Assembly (NCBI GenBank): GCA_032124015.1
Contig: JAQBEH010000145.1
Location: 1-46,117 of the forward strand
Direction of reading: 5' to 3'
Length of the DNA stretch: 46,117 nucleotides
DNA from: DASRJG01 sp032124015
GTDB lineage: Bacteria > Acidobacteriota > Polarisedimenticolia > Polarisedimenticolales > DASRJG01
Shown here piece by piece: positions 32,873-41,051 of this stretch; within the stretch, counting starts at the first letter, position 1; the number at the start of each line of letters is the position of its first letter. Both the position numbers and the translations under genes were made by a program. The notes beneath the pieces were generated by a model. It worked only from the letters and a program-made list of their open reading frames with translations, was not told the DNA's origin and searched no databases.

Positions 32873-34307
32873 CGAGGTAGCTTCCGTTCACGGCGAACGA
32901 TTGCGGGCGGAACTCAGTTCCTCCCAGGTGCAGCGCGCGCAGGAGCAACGGCTCGTAGCTCGTCGCGAAGATCTTGCCGAAGGTCAGCTCCTGGAGCGTC
33001 GCGGCCACGAGGTCCTCATCAAACTCGAGACCCACCGAGGAGACCTGCCATTGGTTCTCCACGATGCGGAACGAGATGCCCCCGAGCACGCTCGCGAAGG
33101 GGACGACGGCCATCCGGGCCGAATCGACGTGAACCGTGCCGAGCAACCTCGTCCGTCCGCCCTCGTTCTTTCGAACGTGGATCTCCATCCCCGAAAGGAG
33201 AACCCGTATCAACGCCCTGTTCCCGCTCGAAGCGGGTTCCTCTTCGTCGAGGTGATGGAACTCGAAACGCGGCGCGAATGGAAAGGTGACCTCGAAGGAG
33301 AGGTTCTCTTTGGAGTCGAGCTCGCGGAGGCCGGGAATCAGCGCGTAAACGGCGTCGCCCGCGCGTAGCTTCCGGATCTTGCCGTCGGACTTCCGATGCG
33401 ATCCCGGCGTGTCGGCGGTCATCCGTCGAGCGATCTCGTTCACGAACGACTCCGACAGCCCGAGGAAGGAGCCGGAAGGGAGCGATCTCGCGACGTCGAG
33501 GCGACGAGGGGGCGTGACGCGAAGCGTCGGGCGGGTGTTCGCGGCGGTCAATCCGACCAGCAGCGACCCACCACTCATGTCCAAAGTCTCCGGGAAGAGG
33601 TGGAGCCTCGCCGAGGAATCGGCGCCGTGCACCCGAGGAAATTCCCAGCCCTTCGTCAACAGGCTCTCCTTCTTTTCCAGGCGAGCAGCGCTGGTTTTTG
33701 CGCGCTTGAGGATGACCTCGTCCAGATTGCCGAAGGAACGACGGAGATAAGGTTCACCCAACCCCCACAAAAACCACCGTGGAAACAACGTATTTTTGCA
33801 TCGTGCCGGCTCCACGAGCCGCAGGCGCTCTCCCGCCTCAGGAATCTCGACGCTTCGGGGAATAACCCGGAGGGCGAAGTTTTCGATCGTGAGATCGAGC
33901 GCCACTTCGACGGCGAGGGGGCGCCCGGGATCCACGTCGAGACCGGCCTCTTCACATCGCGCCTTCACTCCGCCGATACTCCGCTCGAGCCGTCCAATGC
34001 GCAGGCTTCCGTCAATGATGTCCAACGAGAGTCGAGCGGTACCGTCCTTGCCGAGCCGAAGCACCGGGTCCGAAAACAGAGCGTGGTAGCGGAGTCCGGC
34101 CACGCTCGAGGAGACTCGCTCCTTCTCCCCCTCGAACCGCGGTCCACCGTTGGCGTGAAAAGAGTCCACGACGATCCGGTTGAGATCTCGCTCCGAAACG
34201 TTGAACAGCACGGCCGCGGACTCGGTGAATAACGCTGGAGGTTCCGCAGCGCTGTTAAGCGCAAGCATGAACGGAACGAGCAGGAACGTTTTGCAAAAGT
34301 GTCTCAC
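32784..34307 (-). CDS. Secreted protein of unknown function
   Basis: A 507-residue protein with a signal peptide (MRHFCKTFLLVPFMLALNSA). The frame is unbroken and codon use is normal. It has alternating strands and amphipathic stretches (VSERDLNRIVVDSF, LAVEVALDLTIENFALRVIP, LIRVLLSGMEIHVRKNEGGR, MAVVPFASVLGGISFRIV, SFAVNGSYLVIGLGEP), which could be a long lipid-binding beta/alpha fold, but I recognise no family. Its 3' end overlaps the convergent subtilase gene by 89 bases, a sizeable tail-to-tail overlap, so the last ~29 codons of both share DNA. No partner gene in an operon is visible. Confidence 0.75.
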   Translation of the reverse strand: MRHFCKTFLLVPFMLALNSAAEPPALFTESAAVLFNVSERDLNRIVVDSFHANGGPRFEGEKERVSSSVAGLRYHALFSDPVLRLGKDGTARLSLDIIDGSLRIGRLERSIGGVKARCEEAGLDVDPGRPLAVEVALDLTIENFALRVIPRSVEIPEAGERLRLVEPARCKNTLFPRWFLWGLGEPYLRRSFGNLDEVILKRAKTSAARLEKKESLLTKGWEFPRVHGADSSARLHLFPETLDMSGGSLLVGLTAANTRPTLRVTPPRRLDVARSLPSGSFLGLSESFVNEIARRMTADTPGSHRKSDGKIRKLRAGDAVYALIPGLRELDSKENLSFEVTFPFAPRFEFHHLDEEEPASSGNRALIRVLLSGMEIHVRKNEGGRTRLLGTVHVDSARMAVVPFASVLGGISFRIVENQWQVSSVGLEFDEDLVAATLQELTFGKIFATSYEPLLLRALHLGGTEFRPQSFAVNGSYLVIGLGEPTSSERAAPSVVSKRTENPLGSR

Positions 34308-34540
34308 GGCTCTCGATTCGGAGCCGATGGCAAGGTCGGCCCGCGCTACGGATGTACGCCGACTTCAAAGACACCGGTAGCGGGAATCGGTTCACATTTT
34401 CGTACTCTTCAGAGTGGGGGCCGAGGATCGGCGGGACTTTCCGGCTTCTACGACGCGCCGTCCGTGGCCTCGGCCGGGTAGAGGCCGGCGGAGGGCGATC
34501 GTCCGACCGACCATCGGGAGTTCCCCCTTTGGGGGGAAAA
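34308..34540. other. Intergenic: probable mobile-element flank
   Basis: No gene with support is seen. The stretch CGTACTCTTCAGAGTGGGGG and its surroundings read like the non-coding shoulder of an insertion element and run directly into the IS91-type transposase fragment at 34541. The exact edge of the element cannot be defined by eye. Confidence 0.35.
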
Positions 34541-35140
34541 ATTCCACGTGTCCTGCGCGGGCTGTTCCAGCGCGAGCGGCGCTTGCTCGGCCTGCTCGCC
34601 CGCGCCGCGCGCGACGCGATCGTCCCGAGCGTCCGCGCGATCCTCGATCGCCACGACGTCACACCGGGCCTGGTCGTCTCGATCCAGACGTTCGGCTCGT
34701 ACGCCGCCAACTTCCACCCCCACGTGCACGCCCTCCTCACCGACGGCGCATTCACAGAGGAGGGAGAGTTCCTGCAGCTGCCGTACTTCGACGCGCGGCT
34801 CGTCGAGGAGGTCTTTCACCGCCGCCTGCTCCAGCGCTTGCACCGCGCCGAGCGGCTCTCGGAGGAGTTCCAGCGCTCGCTGCTGGGCTGGGTGCACTCC
34901 GGGTTCTCGGTGCACCGCGAGCAAACCGTCCCGACGGACGACCTCAAGGGCGCCGAGCGCCTCGCGCGCTATCTGACCCGCGGGCCTCTGCCCATCGACG
35001 TCGTCGAGAAGGTCGAAGGAGGACGCTTGAGTGTGCGCACCCCGCCCGATCCGCGCACCGGGCTCGTGGAGACGATCCTCGATCCGCTGGATCTCATCCA
35101 CGCCCTCACCACACAGATCCCCGACCCCGGGCGGCGTCAC
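34541..35140 (+). pseudogene. IS91-family transposase fragment (central and C-terminal part)
   Basis: From IPRVLRGLFQRERRLLGLLA the frame runs through the HxH region (GSYAANFHPHVHALLTDGAF), SGFSVHREQTVPTDDLKGAE, RLARYLTRGPLPIDVVEK and DPLDLIHALTTQIPDPGRRH, which is the IS91-type transposase up to the loop before its catalytic Tyr region. No start codon or zinc-binding N-terminus is present. Homology fades at about 35140, where the expected YYGxYS motif is missing. It overlaps in sequence with the fragment at 19704-20082, so the two are partial copies of the same element type. Confidence 0.82.
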
Positions 35141-35504
35141 GGATACAGCGTGAGACTGGCCCACCGTCGAGTCCGTATCGACGTTCCGCGCGAGGTGTGT
35201 CCTCGCGACGGGGTACTCACGCTCGGCGACGCTTCGCCCCGGCGCGATCGGGCGCCTGCCCGCACGTCCGGCCGCCCGACGGGCGTCCGCAGACTCGACG
35301 AGCCCGGGAATCGGGCAAGGCTGCTGCCAGCTTCGCGTGAGTCGGAGATCGCGCCGGCGGCCCCGGGACGACCCCGAAGTTGGGTTGCGGCGATGAAAGC
35401 CCCTATCCTCCAATCGTTTACCAACTGCAATGGCGCTCGTGTAGCTGAACGAAGATCGGGCGGCGCCCGGATTCCATGCCGTTCTGTTCTGAGAGGATGC
35501 TTCT
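35141..35504 (+). other. Degenerate IS91-type tail, otherwise empty
   Basis: The reading frame of the transposase fragment stays open but no longer resembles the family. GATGAAAGCCCCTATCCTCC near 35393 may mark the end of the element. No independent gene is seen before the small secreted ORF at 35505. Confidence 0.35.
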
Positions 35505-35717
35505 ATGAAATGGATGATGCACGCTATGTTTGCGTGCGCATGGCTCGTCGGCCCGCGAGCATGGGCCCAAGAATCGTTGGGCGACGACGTCACGCTCGGG
35601 GGCAGCGTGCGCATCTTCGCGCACTACGGCGCCGTCATCCTCCCCGCATTCGGCAGTGCTTCCGGGGTTGCGCGTCGGAGAGGGCGAGGCTGGAGAGTGA
35701 GCCATCGGAGGTTTTAA
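35505..35717 (+). CDS. Short secreted ORF, probably truncated
   Basis: A 70-codon frame with a good ribosome binding site (AGAGGAT) and a signal peptide (MKWMMHAMFACAWLVGPRAW, then AQESLGDD). The mature start DDVTLGGSVRIFAHYGAVIL looks like the first strands of an exported beta-rich protein, after which the sequence becomes Arg-rich and unlike protein (SASGVARRRGRGWRV). It is most likely the intact N-terminus of a larger gene that was cut downstream. A small hairpin (35708-35723) overlaps the stop codon. Function unknown. Confidence 0.5.
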   Translation: MKWMMHAMFACAWLVGPRAWAQESLGDDVTLGGSVRIFAHYGAVILPAFGSASGVARRRGRGWRVSHRRF

Positions 35718-35993
35718 TACCTCTCACCTCGTTCGTTTCCGTTCGAGACCGCAAGAAGCAAGAAAATCTTGTCGACAAAAATTACCCGTTGCATCCTGAG
35801 ACGGTTAGCGGTACATCCAAACAAAACTCGCGGGTGGACAGTCCAGCAACAGAACCATGCGAGGAAAGGGGGTAGCAACGGTGAGGCAAAGTCCACTTGC
35901 ATGCGAACACGTGACGACAACGGCGGAAGGAACGCGCTGCAGGCGCTTCAGGCGCTCGGCGAGGATGTGAAAATTTCAAAAAGGAGGAAGACA
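35718..35993 (+). other. Leader region of the Cys-rich gene
   Basis: A 276-bp stretch, clearly less GC-rich than the flanks, without a credible gene. GTGGAC (near 35834) and GTCCAC (near 35892) can pair over a purine-rich loop (GCGAGGAAAGGGGGTAGCAA), so a structured 5' leader is possible. No known riboswitch core was recognised. It ends in the strong ribosome binding site AGGAGG at about 35983. Confidence 0.35.
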
Positions 35994-36320
35994 ATGAAAC
36001 TGAGACGAGTACTTGCGCTGCTTATGATGGTTTGTGCTGTCGGCTTGTTGAGTGTCTACATGAACTCGGTTAGAGCAAATGGACAGGCAGATCCGTGCGA
36101 TGGCGGCGACGGCTCCAATGGCACCCCATGGAAGTGGGGATACTGCCATCAGGGGCACCCCATCTGTACCGGCGATGCAACTGAAGTCAGGAACCATACG
36201 GGCCATACCATCCACGGCAACAAGAACGATAGCAATCCCCCCAAGGGTTGCTTCTTCCAGGGATGCTGCGTCGGTGCGGAAGAGATCAAGTGCGACCAAA
36301 AGGACGGCGGGGGGAAGTAA
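35994..36320 (+). CDS. Small secreted Cys/His-rich protein
   Basis: A 108-residue protein with an excellent ribosome binding site (AAAAAGGAGGAAGACA-ATG) and a signal peptide (VLALLMMVCAVGLLSVYM), probably cleaved near residue 28-30. The mature part of about 78 residues has seven cysteines (C35, C51, C58, C86, C91, C92, C100), a cluster of histidines (GYCHQGHPIC, NHTGHTIHG) and no long hydrophobic run. Such a composition suits a disulfide-bonded or metal-binding exported peptide. I recognise no family. It lies 247 bases upstream of a VKOR-DsbA disulfide-forming enzyme on the same strand and shares its lower GC content, which suggests a joint origin. Confidence 0.8.
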   Translation: MKLRRVLALLMMVCAVGLLSVYMNSVRANGQADPCDGGDGSNGTPWKWGYCHQGHPICTGDATEVRNHTGHTIHGNKNDSNPPKGCFFQGCCVGAEEIKCDQKDGGGK

Positions 36321-36358
36321 CCAGCTCTTGCCACATTAGTTCTGTCGTAAATCGGGGG

Positions 36359-36387
36359 CGGTGGGAAAATCGTAGTTATTCCCACCG
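36359..36387 (+). terminator. Hairpin after the Cys-rich gene
   Basis: CGGTGGGAA (36359-36367) and TTCCCACCG (36379-36387) pair perfectly around an 11-base loop, 39 bases after the stop. No T-run follows; it may be a weak terminator or RNA-stabilising hairpin between this gene and the VKOR-DsbA gene. Confidence 0.5.
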
Positions 36388-36567
36388 ACCCATGGCATGG
36401 CTGTTCAAGCTTCTCCCTCGTTTGTGACGTTGGTGTCGGCTTCGTCGCCGCACTCTTTCCCTGAGATCGTCGTGAGCCCCTGCTGCGGGACGGTTCCGCT
36501 CCGGTGGCGGAAGCAGTAGACTTTGTCGATTCAACTTCGGACCGGCAGAAGGGGGCAGACCACACAA

Positions 36568-37791
36568 ATGACTGTCTTTCGTACCCGAGCGATCTGCTGG
36601 ACGCTGATTGCCGTAGGCCTGGTGATTTCTTTTTGTGTTGTGTGGCGCCAAGCTGTTCTTACCGGGCAATGGCCGGGCGGTAACACCGGTCTTTTCTTGG
36701 CCCTGTTCGGTGGGGGCTATGGTGACATGTTGGGAAGTCCGGTGGCTGTCCACTACGGACTGCCGCTCGCGGCGTGGAGCTTGATCTACTACGCCGCCTT
36801 GGCCGGATTCCAGCTTCTTGGCCATCTCTTTGGCGATGAGTTCGCGTTCGAGGCTGACTTCGCGGCGTTCTTGGTGTCGCTGCCGGCTTTCTTTATTAGT
36901 CTTTTCCTGGCTGGGATGATGGTCACCGGTCAGGCTCCATTCTGTCGTCTGTGCACTCTGGCGCATCTTGACAACCTGGCGCTTGCCTTCCTGTTGCTGC
37001 GCCTGACAGGCCGACCGGCGACCCAACAGATTCGGACACTCATGGCAGGGGCAAGATTTCTGATCACGGGTAAGACAGCTGACCCTGTCCGGGCGCGCTG
37101 GAAGATGCTCGGCATCGTCACAGTGGCGCTGGGAGCGCTCGTTCTGTATCAGTGGATGCTCCTCGAAGTGCCACCCCGGTCGTCATCAGACAATCCACAG
37201 CAGATTCTGGCCAAGTTTGAAACGACAACGGAACAGGACATCCCGCTTGAACCCGAAGATCCCATTCTGGGCCCGGCAGATGCACCACTTCAGCTTGTTG
37301 TCTTTACCGATTTCCAGTGTCCCGCGTGTCGACGCTACGCGCGTGAGTTGCACACTGTTGTCGACCAGTATGCAAACAAGCTTCAGGTCGTCTTGAAGCA
37401 TTTTCCGCTGAACACCGCCTGCAACCCTGGTATGACGATCGATCTCCACCCAAGAGCTTGTGAAGCGGCCTATGCGGCTGAAGCGGCCCGCAAGCAGGGA
37501 AAGTTTTGGCCGTTCCATGACAGACTATTTGCGACAGATCTCAGAAACGAAACGACCAGTTTCGACTCGCTTGCCCTGGATTTGGGCTTAGATCTTGAGC
37601 GATTCAAAGCGGACCGTCTCGATGTATCCACCATGGTGAAGGTGCACTCGGATATCGCGCTAGCCGGTAATCTAAAAGTCCATGCGACTCCCACGCTTTT
37701 CCTGAACCGGCGCCCTGTTTCCAGCATCCGTCCCCAGACCGTACGGGTCCTGATCTACCAGCTTCTGCAAGAAGCCTCCCACGGTCATTGA
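36568..37791 (+). CDS. VKOR - DsbA-like fusion (disulfide bond formation)
   Basis: A 407-residue protein with four or five membrane helices in the first 200 residues and a thioredoxin-fold domain after. The VKOR part carries the quinone-side CxxC (C126-C129 in PFCRLC) in a helix. The soluble part, about 235-400, has the DsbA active site C251-C254 in TDFQCPACRRYA, the cis-Pro region VHATPTLFLN, and an extra pair C285/C298. VKOR-DsbA fusions oxidise periplasmic cysteines using quinone. Oddly, the loop Cys pair that normally shuttles electrons in VKOR is absent (GGGYGDMLGSPVAVHYG has none). It follows the Cys-rich secreted protein, a plausible client. GC content is lower than in neighbours. Confidence 0.92.
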   Translation: MTVFRTRAICWTLIAVGLVISFCVVWRQAVLTGQWPGGNTGLFLALFGGGYGDMLGSPVAVHYGLPLAAWSLIYYAALAGFQLLGHLFGDEFAFEADFAAFLVSLPAFFISLFLAGMMVTGQAPFCRLCTLAHLDNLALAFLLLRLTGRPATQQIRTLMAGARFLITGKTADPVRARWKMLGIVTVALGALVLYQWMLLEVPPRSSSDNPQQILAKFETTTEQDIPLEPEDPILGPADAPLQLVVFTDFQCPACRRYARELHTVVDQYANKLQVVLKHFPLNTACNPGMTIDLHPRACEAAYAAEAARKQGKFWPFHDRLFATDLRNETTSFDSLALDLGLDLERFKADRLDVSTMVKVHSDIALAGNLKVHATPTLFLNRRPVSSIRPQTVRVLIYQLLQEASHGH

Positions 37792-37898
37792 TCGGATGGG
37801 CTTCAAAGGGTTCTCCCGCACCGTAAAGCCCCGACGCCTTACGAAAGTGAAAGCCCGGAGTGGATGAATTAGGTCGGACTTCGCCGTATGCTTTCGGG

Positions 37899-40800
37899 GT
37901 GAAGAACTGGGGACTCGCGCTGGCGGTGGTCGGGCTCGTGCTTGCGGCCTCCTCCCAAGACCTCACGGTCGCCGACGACGGCAAGACCGTCGGCCGCGTG
38001 CGCGTGACGACGCTGCAGGACGCCCGGGACCTACGCTGGAAGCGCGTAGAGACGGCGCTCGCGACGCGGTTCGCCCCTCAGGCCGGGAAGCGGTTCGCCG
38101 ATCGCCGTGTCATCTCCGTCCGACCGCGCCCGGACGATCCGCAGCGCTTCGACGCCACCGTCTACGACTACACCGTCGAGACGGCGTTCGAGCTCGTGCT
38201 CGACGCCGACGGGAAGGAAACTTCCAGGAAGGTCCAGACCGAGCAGCCCGCGCGCATGCTCGACGAGCTCGGCGACGCCTATGCGGTCGTTCGCGAGAAC
38301 GCGGCCTTCTCGAAGGCGATAGCCGCGGGCACGCTCACGTTCTACGAGCCGATGCCGGCCATCAGTATCGACCGCGATGGGCGCCGCCTCGTCAACGTCG
38401 GCGTGATCTCAAAAGCCGTCGCCGGTGCATCGCTCGACAAGAACGAGGTCGTCTCCGTGCACATTCCGACGGCCACCGTCGTTCGCTACCCCTCCGGCGC
38501 GCCGGAAACCTCGAGCGCCGCACTTCTCGCCTGTGGGCCGGCGAACTCGGGCTGCTCGTACGCGCCGGGGCCTTGCAGCTACTATCAAATCGTGTGGCCG
38601 GCGGCCAACCCCGTCTGGAAGCTGAACGTCAGGCACCCGAGCTGCACCGGCGCGGTCCAGGGCGACGGCACGGGGCTCGAGATCACGGACGTCTACTACC
38701 GGGGCCGTCTGATCCTCAAGCGGGGCGAAGTTCCGGTCCTCAACGTCCTCTACGACCAGAACTTTTGCGGGCCGTTCCGGGACTGGCTCTACTCGGAAGA
38801 CTGTTTCCAGGCCAACGGAACGGACGTGCCTGCGAGTGGATCGGGCATCCGGGTCGCGAACGCGCCGCCGTCCACGTTGTGCGAGAGCGGTAGCGATGCG
38901 GGGAACTTCAAGGGGGTCGCGATCTACGATCAGGGCGACGCCCTCTGGCTCATGACCGAGACGAACGCGGGGTGGTACCGGTACGTCATGGAGTGGCGTC
39001 TCCACATCGACGGAACGATCGAGCCGATCTTCGGCTTCGGAGCGACCACCAACAGCTGCACCTGCAACGAACACCACCACCACGCGTACTGGCGCCTCGA
39101 GTGGGCGATCGATGCGTTGTCCGACGGGACGACCGACGACCCGTCCACCGGAATCACGACGATCGAGCGGCGGCGTGCCGGTACGCCCGACGTGTACGAT
39201 CCGATCGCCACGGAAGGCACGTTTCTCCGTCCGACGACCGGCGGCACAACCGACCTATGGCGCATCATGAACCCTGCGACGGGGAACGGATACATCGTGC
39301 AGCCGGGTCCGCTCGATGGGGAAGCCAACGGCGATGCTTACGCCCAGTGGGACCTGGCCGCCCTGGCCCAAAACCCCGACCAGATCAACGACCCCAACAC
39401 GAACACGAGCATCAATATCACCCCGTGGATCTCAGGCGAGGCGTTGGGCACCACAAAGCGTCTCGTCACCTGGTACCACGCAACCTACGACCACTACGAC
39501 CCCGGAGGGACGGGGGAAGCCTGCGAGCTGGCGGGACCGCTTTTGACCCCATTCGTGCCCTGCGCCGGGTCGGTCGTTCTCAGCCGCGGTACCTACACCT
39601 GCGCGTCGCCCGTCACGGTCAATCTTATCGATTCCGATCTCACGGGGACGGGCACGACGAGCGTCACCGTCTCCTCCGCGACCGAGTCCCAGTCCGAGTC
39701 GTTAGTTCTCACCGAGAGTCCTGCCGGATCGGGCCAATTCCAGGGAACCATCGCCACGTATTCGGGCGTTCCGGTCCACGGCGATGGCAAGATCTCGGTC
39801 ACGGACGGGGACACGATCAACCTCCACTACGTCGATGCCTCGTCGTGCGGCGCGCCGAACGTCGCGGTCAACAGGACGGCGACGATCGACTGCATTCCGC
39901 CGACGATCGGAAACGTGCAGGCCAGCCCCGGTTTCGGCTCTGCGACGATCGGTTGGACGACCAGCGAGGCTGCTCGCGGTGTCGTGCACTACGGCACCAC
40001 GGTCGGGACCCCGGTGTCCGTGCCGGGCACCGCTCTATCGACTTCGCACACGCGCGCGTTGAATGGACTCGCCGATTGCACGACGTACTACTACTGGATT
40101 GAATCCACGGACGTCGTAGGAAATGTCGCCGCCACCAACGCCGGGGGAGGCTACTTCGCGTTCAAAACCGCCGAATTGAACGCGGACAGCTACACGAGCC
40201 ATGGCTCAGCCCAGGTCATCCCGGACAATAACGTGAACGGCACGACCAAGACGATTTCGGTGGGGGTCAGCGCCCTCGTCCAGGACGTGAACGTGACGGC
40301 CAACGTCACGCACCCTTACGTCGGTGATCTCACCCTCTCGCTCATCACACCGGCGAACACGACGATTCCGTTATCCGTGCGGCGCGGCGGCTCGGGCGAC
40401 AACTTCACGAGTACCGTCTTCGACGACGAAGCGGCGACCCCGATCGCATCGGGAAACGCTCCCTACACGGGCTCATTCACGCCCGACAGCCCCCTGTCGG
40501 CCGCGGACGGTCAAGGGGCGGCGGGAGACTGGCGGCTCAAGGCGGTCGACAGTGCCGCCCAAGACATTGGCTCGCTCGGCAACTGGACGCTGACGCTCGC
40601 CTTTCCGAACCTTGCCTGCGCGCCTGGCGCGCCGCCGCCGCCAGTTCCCGACGGCTCGTTCGGCGCGGAGATGAAGGCCTCGCGGCTGACCAGTACCGGC
40701 TCCGCGCTGCATTTGACTTGGGATGTCGGTACGTGCGCGGCGGCGAATAACCACCTCCTCTACGGCACGCTCCAGAACGTCTCGACTCTGGTCTTGGCGG

Positions 40801-41006
40801 GAGCGGTTTGCGGCCTCGGCCCTCTGGGGAGCTATGACTGGGTGAGCGTCCCGGCGGGCAATCTCTGGTTCGTCGTGGTCGGCGACGACGCTGCGGCCAA
40901 GGAAGGAAGTTGGGGAACCAACAGCGCCGGTGCGCAGAGGAACGGGGTAACGGCCTCCGGATTGTGCGGTTTCACGACGCGTGACAATTCGGGGACCTGT
41001 CCTTGA
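37899..41006 (+). CDS. Secreted multidomain protein: copper-amine-oxidase-like, Fn3-like, P-domain
   Basis: About 1035 residues. It has a signal peptide (NWGLALAVVGLVLAASS) from the GTG at 37899; a GTG at 37860 in the same frame is the alternative start. About residues 55-500 resemble the catalytic region of copper amine oxidases (GVAIYDQGDALWLMTE, YRYVMEWRLHIDGTIEPIFG, then CNEHHHHAYWRLEW), with a His cluster able to bind copper. About 600-760 are beta-sandwich domains, one Fn3/PapD-like (ATIGWTTSEAARGVVHYGTT). About 770-910 is a proprotein-convertase P-domain (NVTHPYVGDLTLSLITPANT, DWRLKAVDSAAQDIGSLGNW). Whether the topaquinone Tyr exists was not established, so enzymatic activity is uncertain. 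Confidence 0.8.
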   Translation: MKNWGLALAVVGLVLAASSQDLTVADDGKTVGRVRVTTLQDARDLRWKRVETALATRFAPQAGKRFADRRVISVRPRPDDPQRFDATVYDYTVETAFELVLDADGKETSRKVQTEQPARMLDELGDAYAVVRENAAFSKAIAAGTLTFYEPMPAISIDRDGRRLVNVGVISKAVAGASLDKNEVVSVHIPTATVVRYPSGAPETSSAALLACGPANSGCSYAPGPCSYYQIVWPAANPVWKLNVRHPSCTGAVQGDGTGLEITDVYYRGRLILKRGEVPVLNVLYDQNFCGPFRDWLYSEDCFQANGTDVPASGSGIRVANAPPSTLCESGSDAGNFKGVAIYDQGDALWLMTETNAGWYRYVMEWRLHIDGTIEPIFGFGATTNSCTCNEHHHHAYWRLEWAIDALSDGTTDDPSTGITTIERRRAGTPDVYDPIATEGTFLRPTTGGTTDLWRIMNPATGNGYIVQPGPLDGEANGDAYAQWDLAALAQNPDQINDPNTNTSINITPWISGEALGTTKRLVTWYHATYDHYDPGGTGEACELAGPLLTPFVPCAGSVVLSRGTYTCASPVTVNLIDSDLTGTGTTSVTVSSATESQSESLVLTESPAGSGQFQGTIATYSGVPVHGDGKISVTDGDTINLHYVDASSCGAPNVAVNRTATIDCIPPTIGNVQASPGFGSATIGWTTSEAARGVVHYGTTVGTPVSVPGTALSTSHTRALNGLADCTTYYYWIESTDVVGNVAATNAGGGYFAFKTAELNADSYTSHGSAQVIPDNNVNGTTKTISVGVSALVQDVNVTANVTHPYVGDLTLSLITPANTTIPLSVRRGGSGDNFTSTVFDDEAATPIASGNAPYTGSFTPDSPLSAADGQGAAGDWRLKAVDSAAQDIGSLGNWTLTLAFPNLACAPGAPPPPVPDGSFGAEMKASRLTSTGSALHLTWDVGTCAAANNHLLYGTLQNVSTLVLAGAVCGLGPLGSYDWVSVPAGNLWFVVVGDDAAAKEGSWGTNSAGAQRNGVTASGLCGFTTRDNSGTCP

Positions 41007-41051
41007 AGCGCTGAGAGTCCAGCCGGATTACGCCGGGCCCAGAATCAGAGC

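Noticed and set aside
35800..35990. Possible riboswitch before the Cys-rich gene
   Set aside because: AGGCAAAG and GGTAGC recall parts of a cyclic-di-GMP aptamer but spacing and pairing do not fit.
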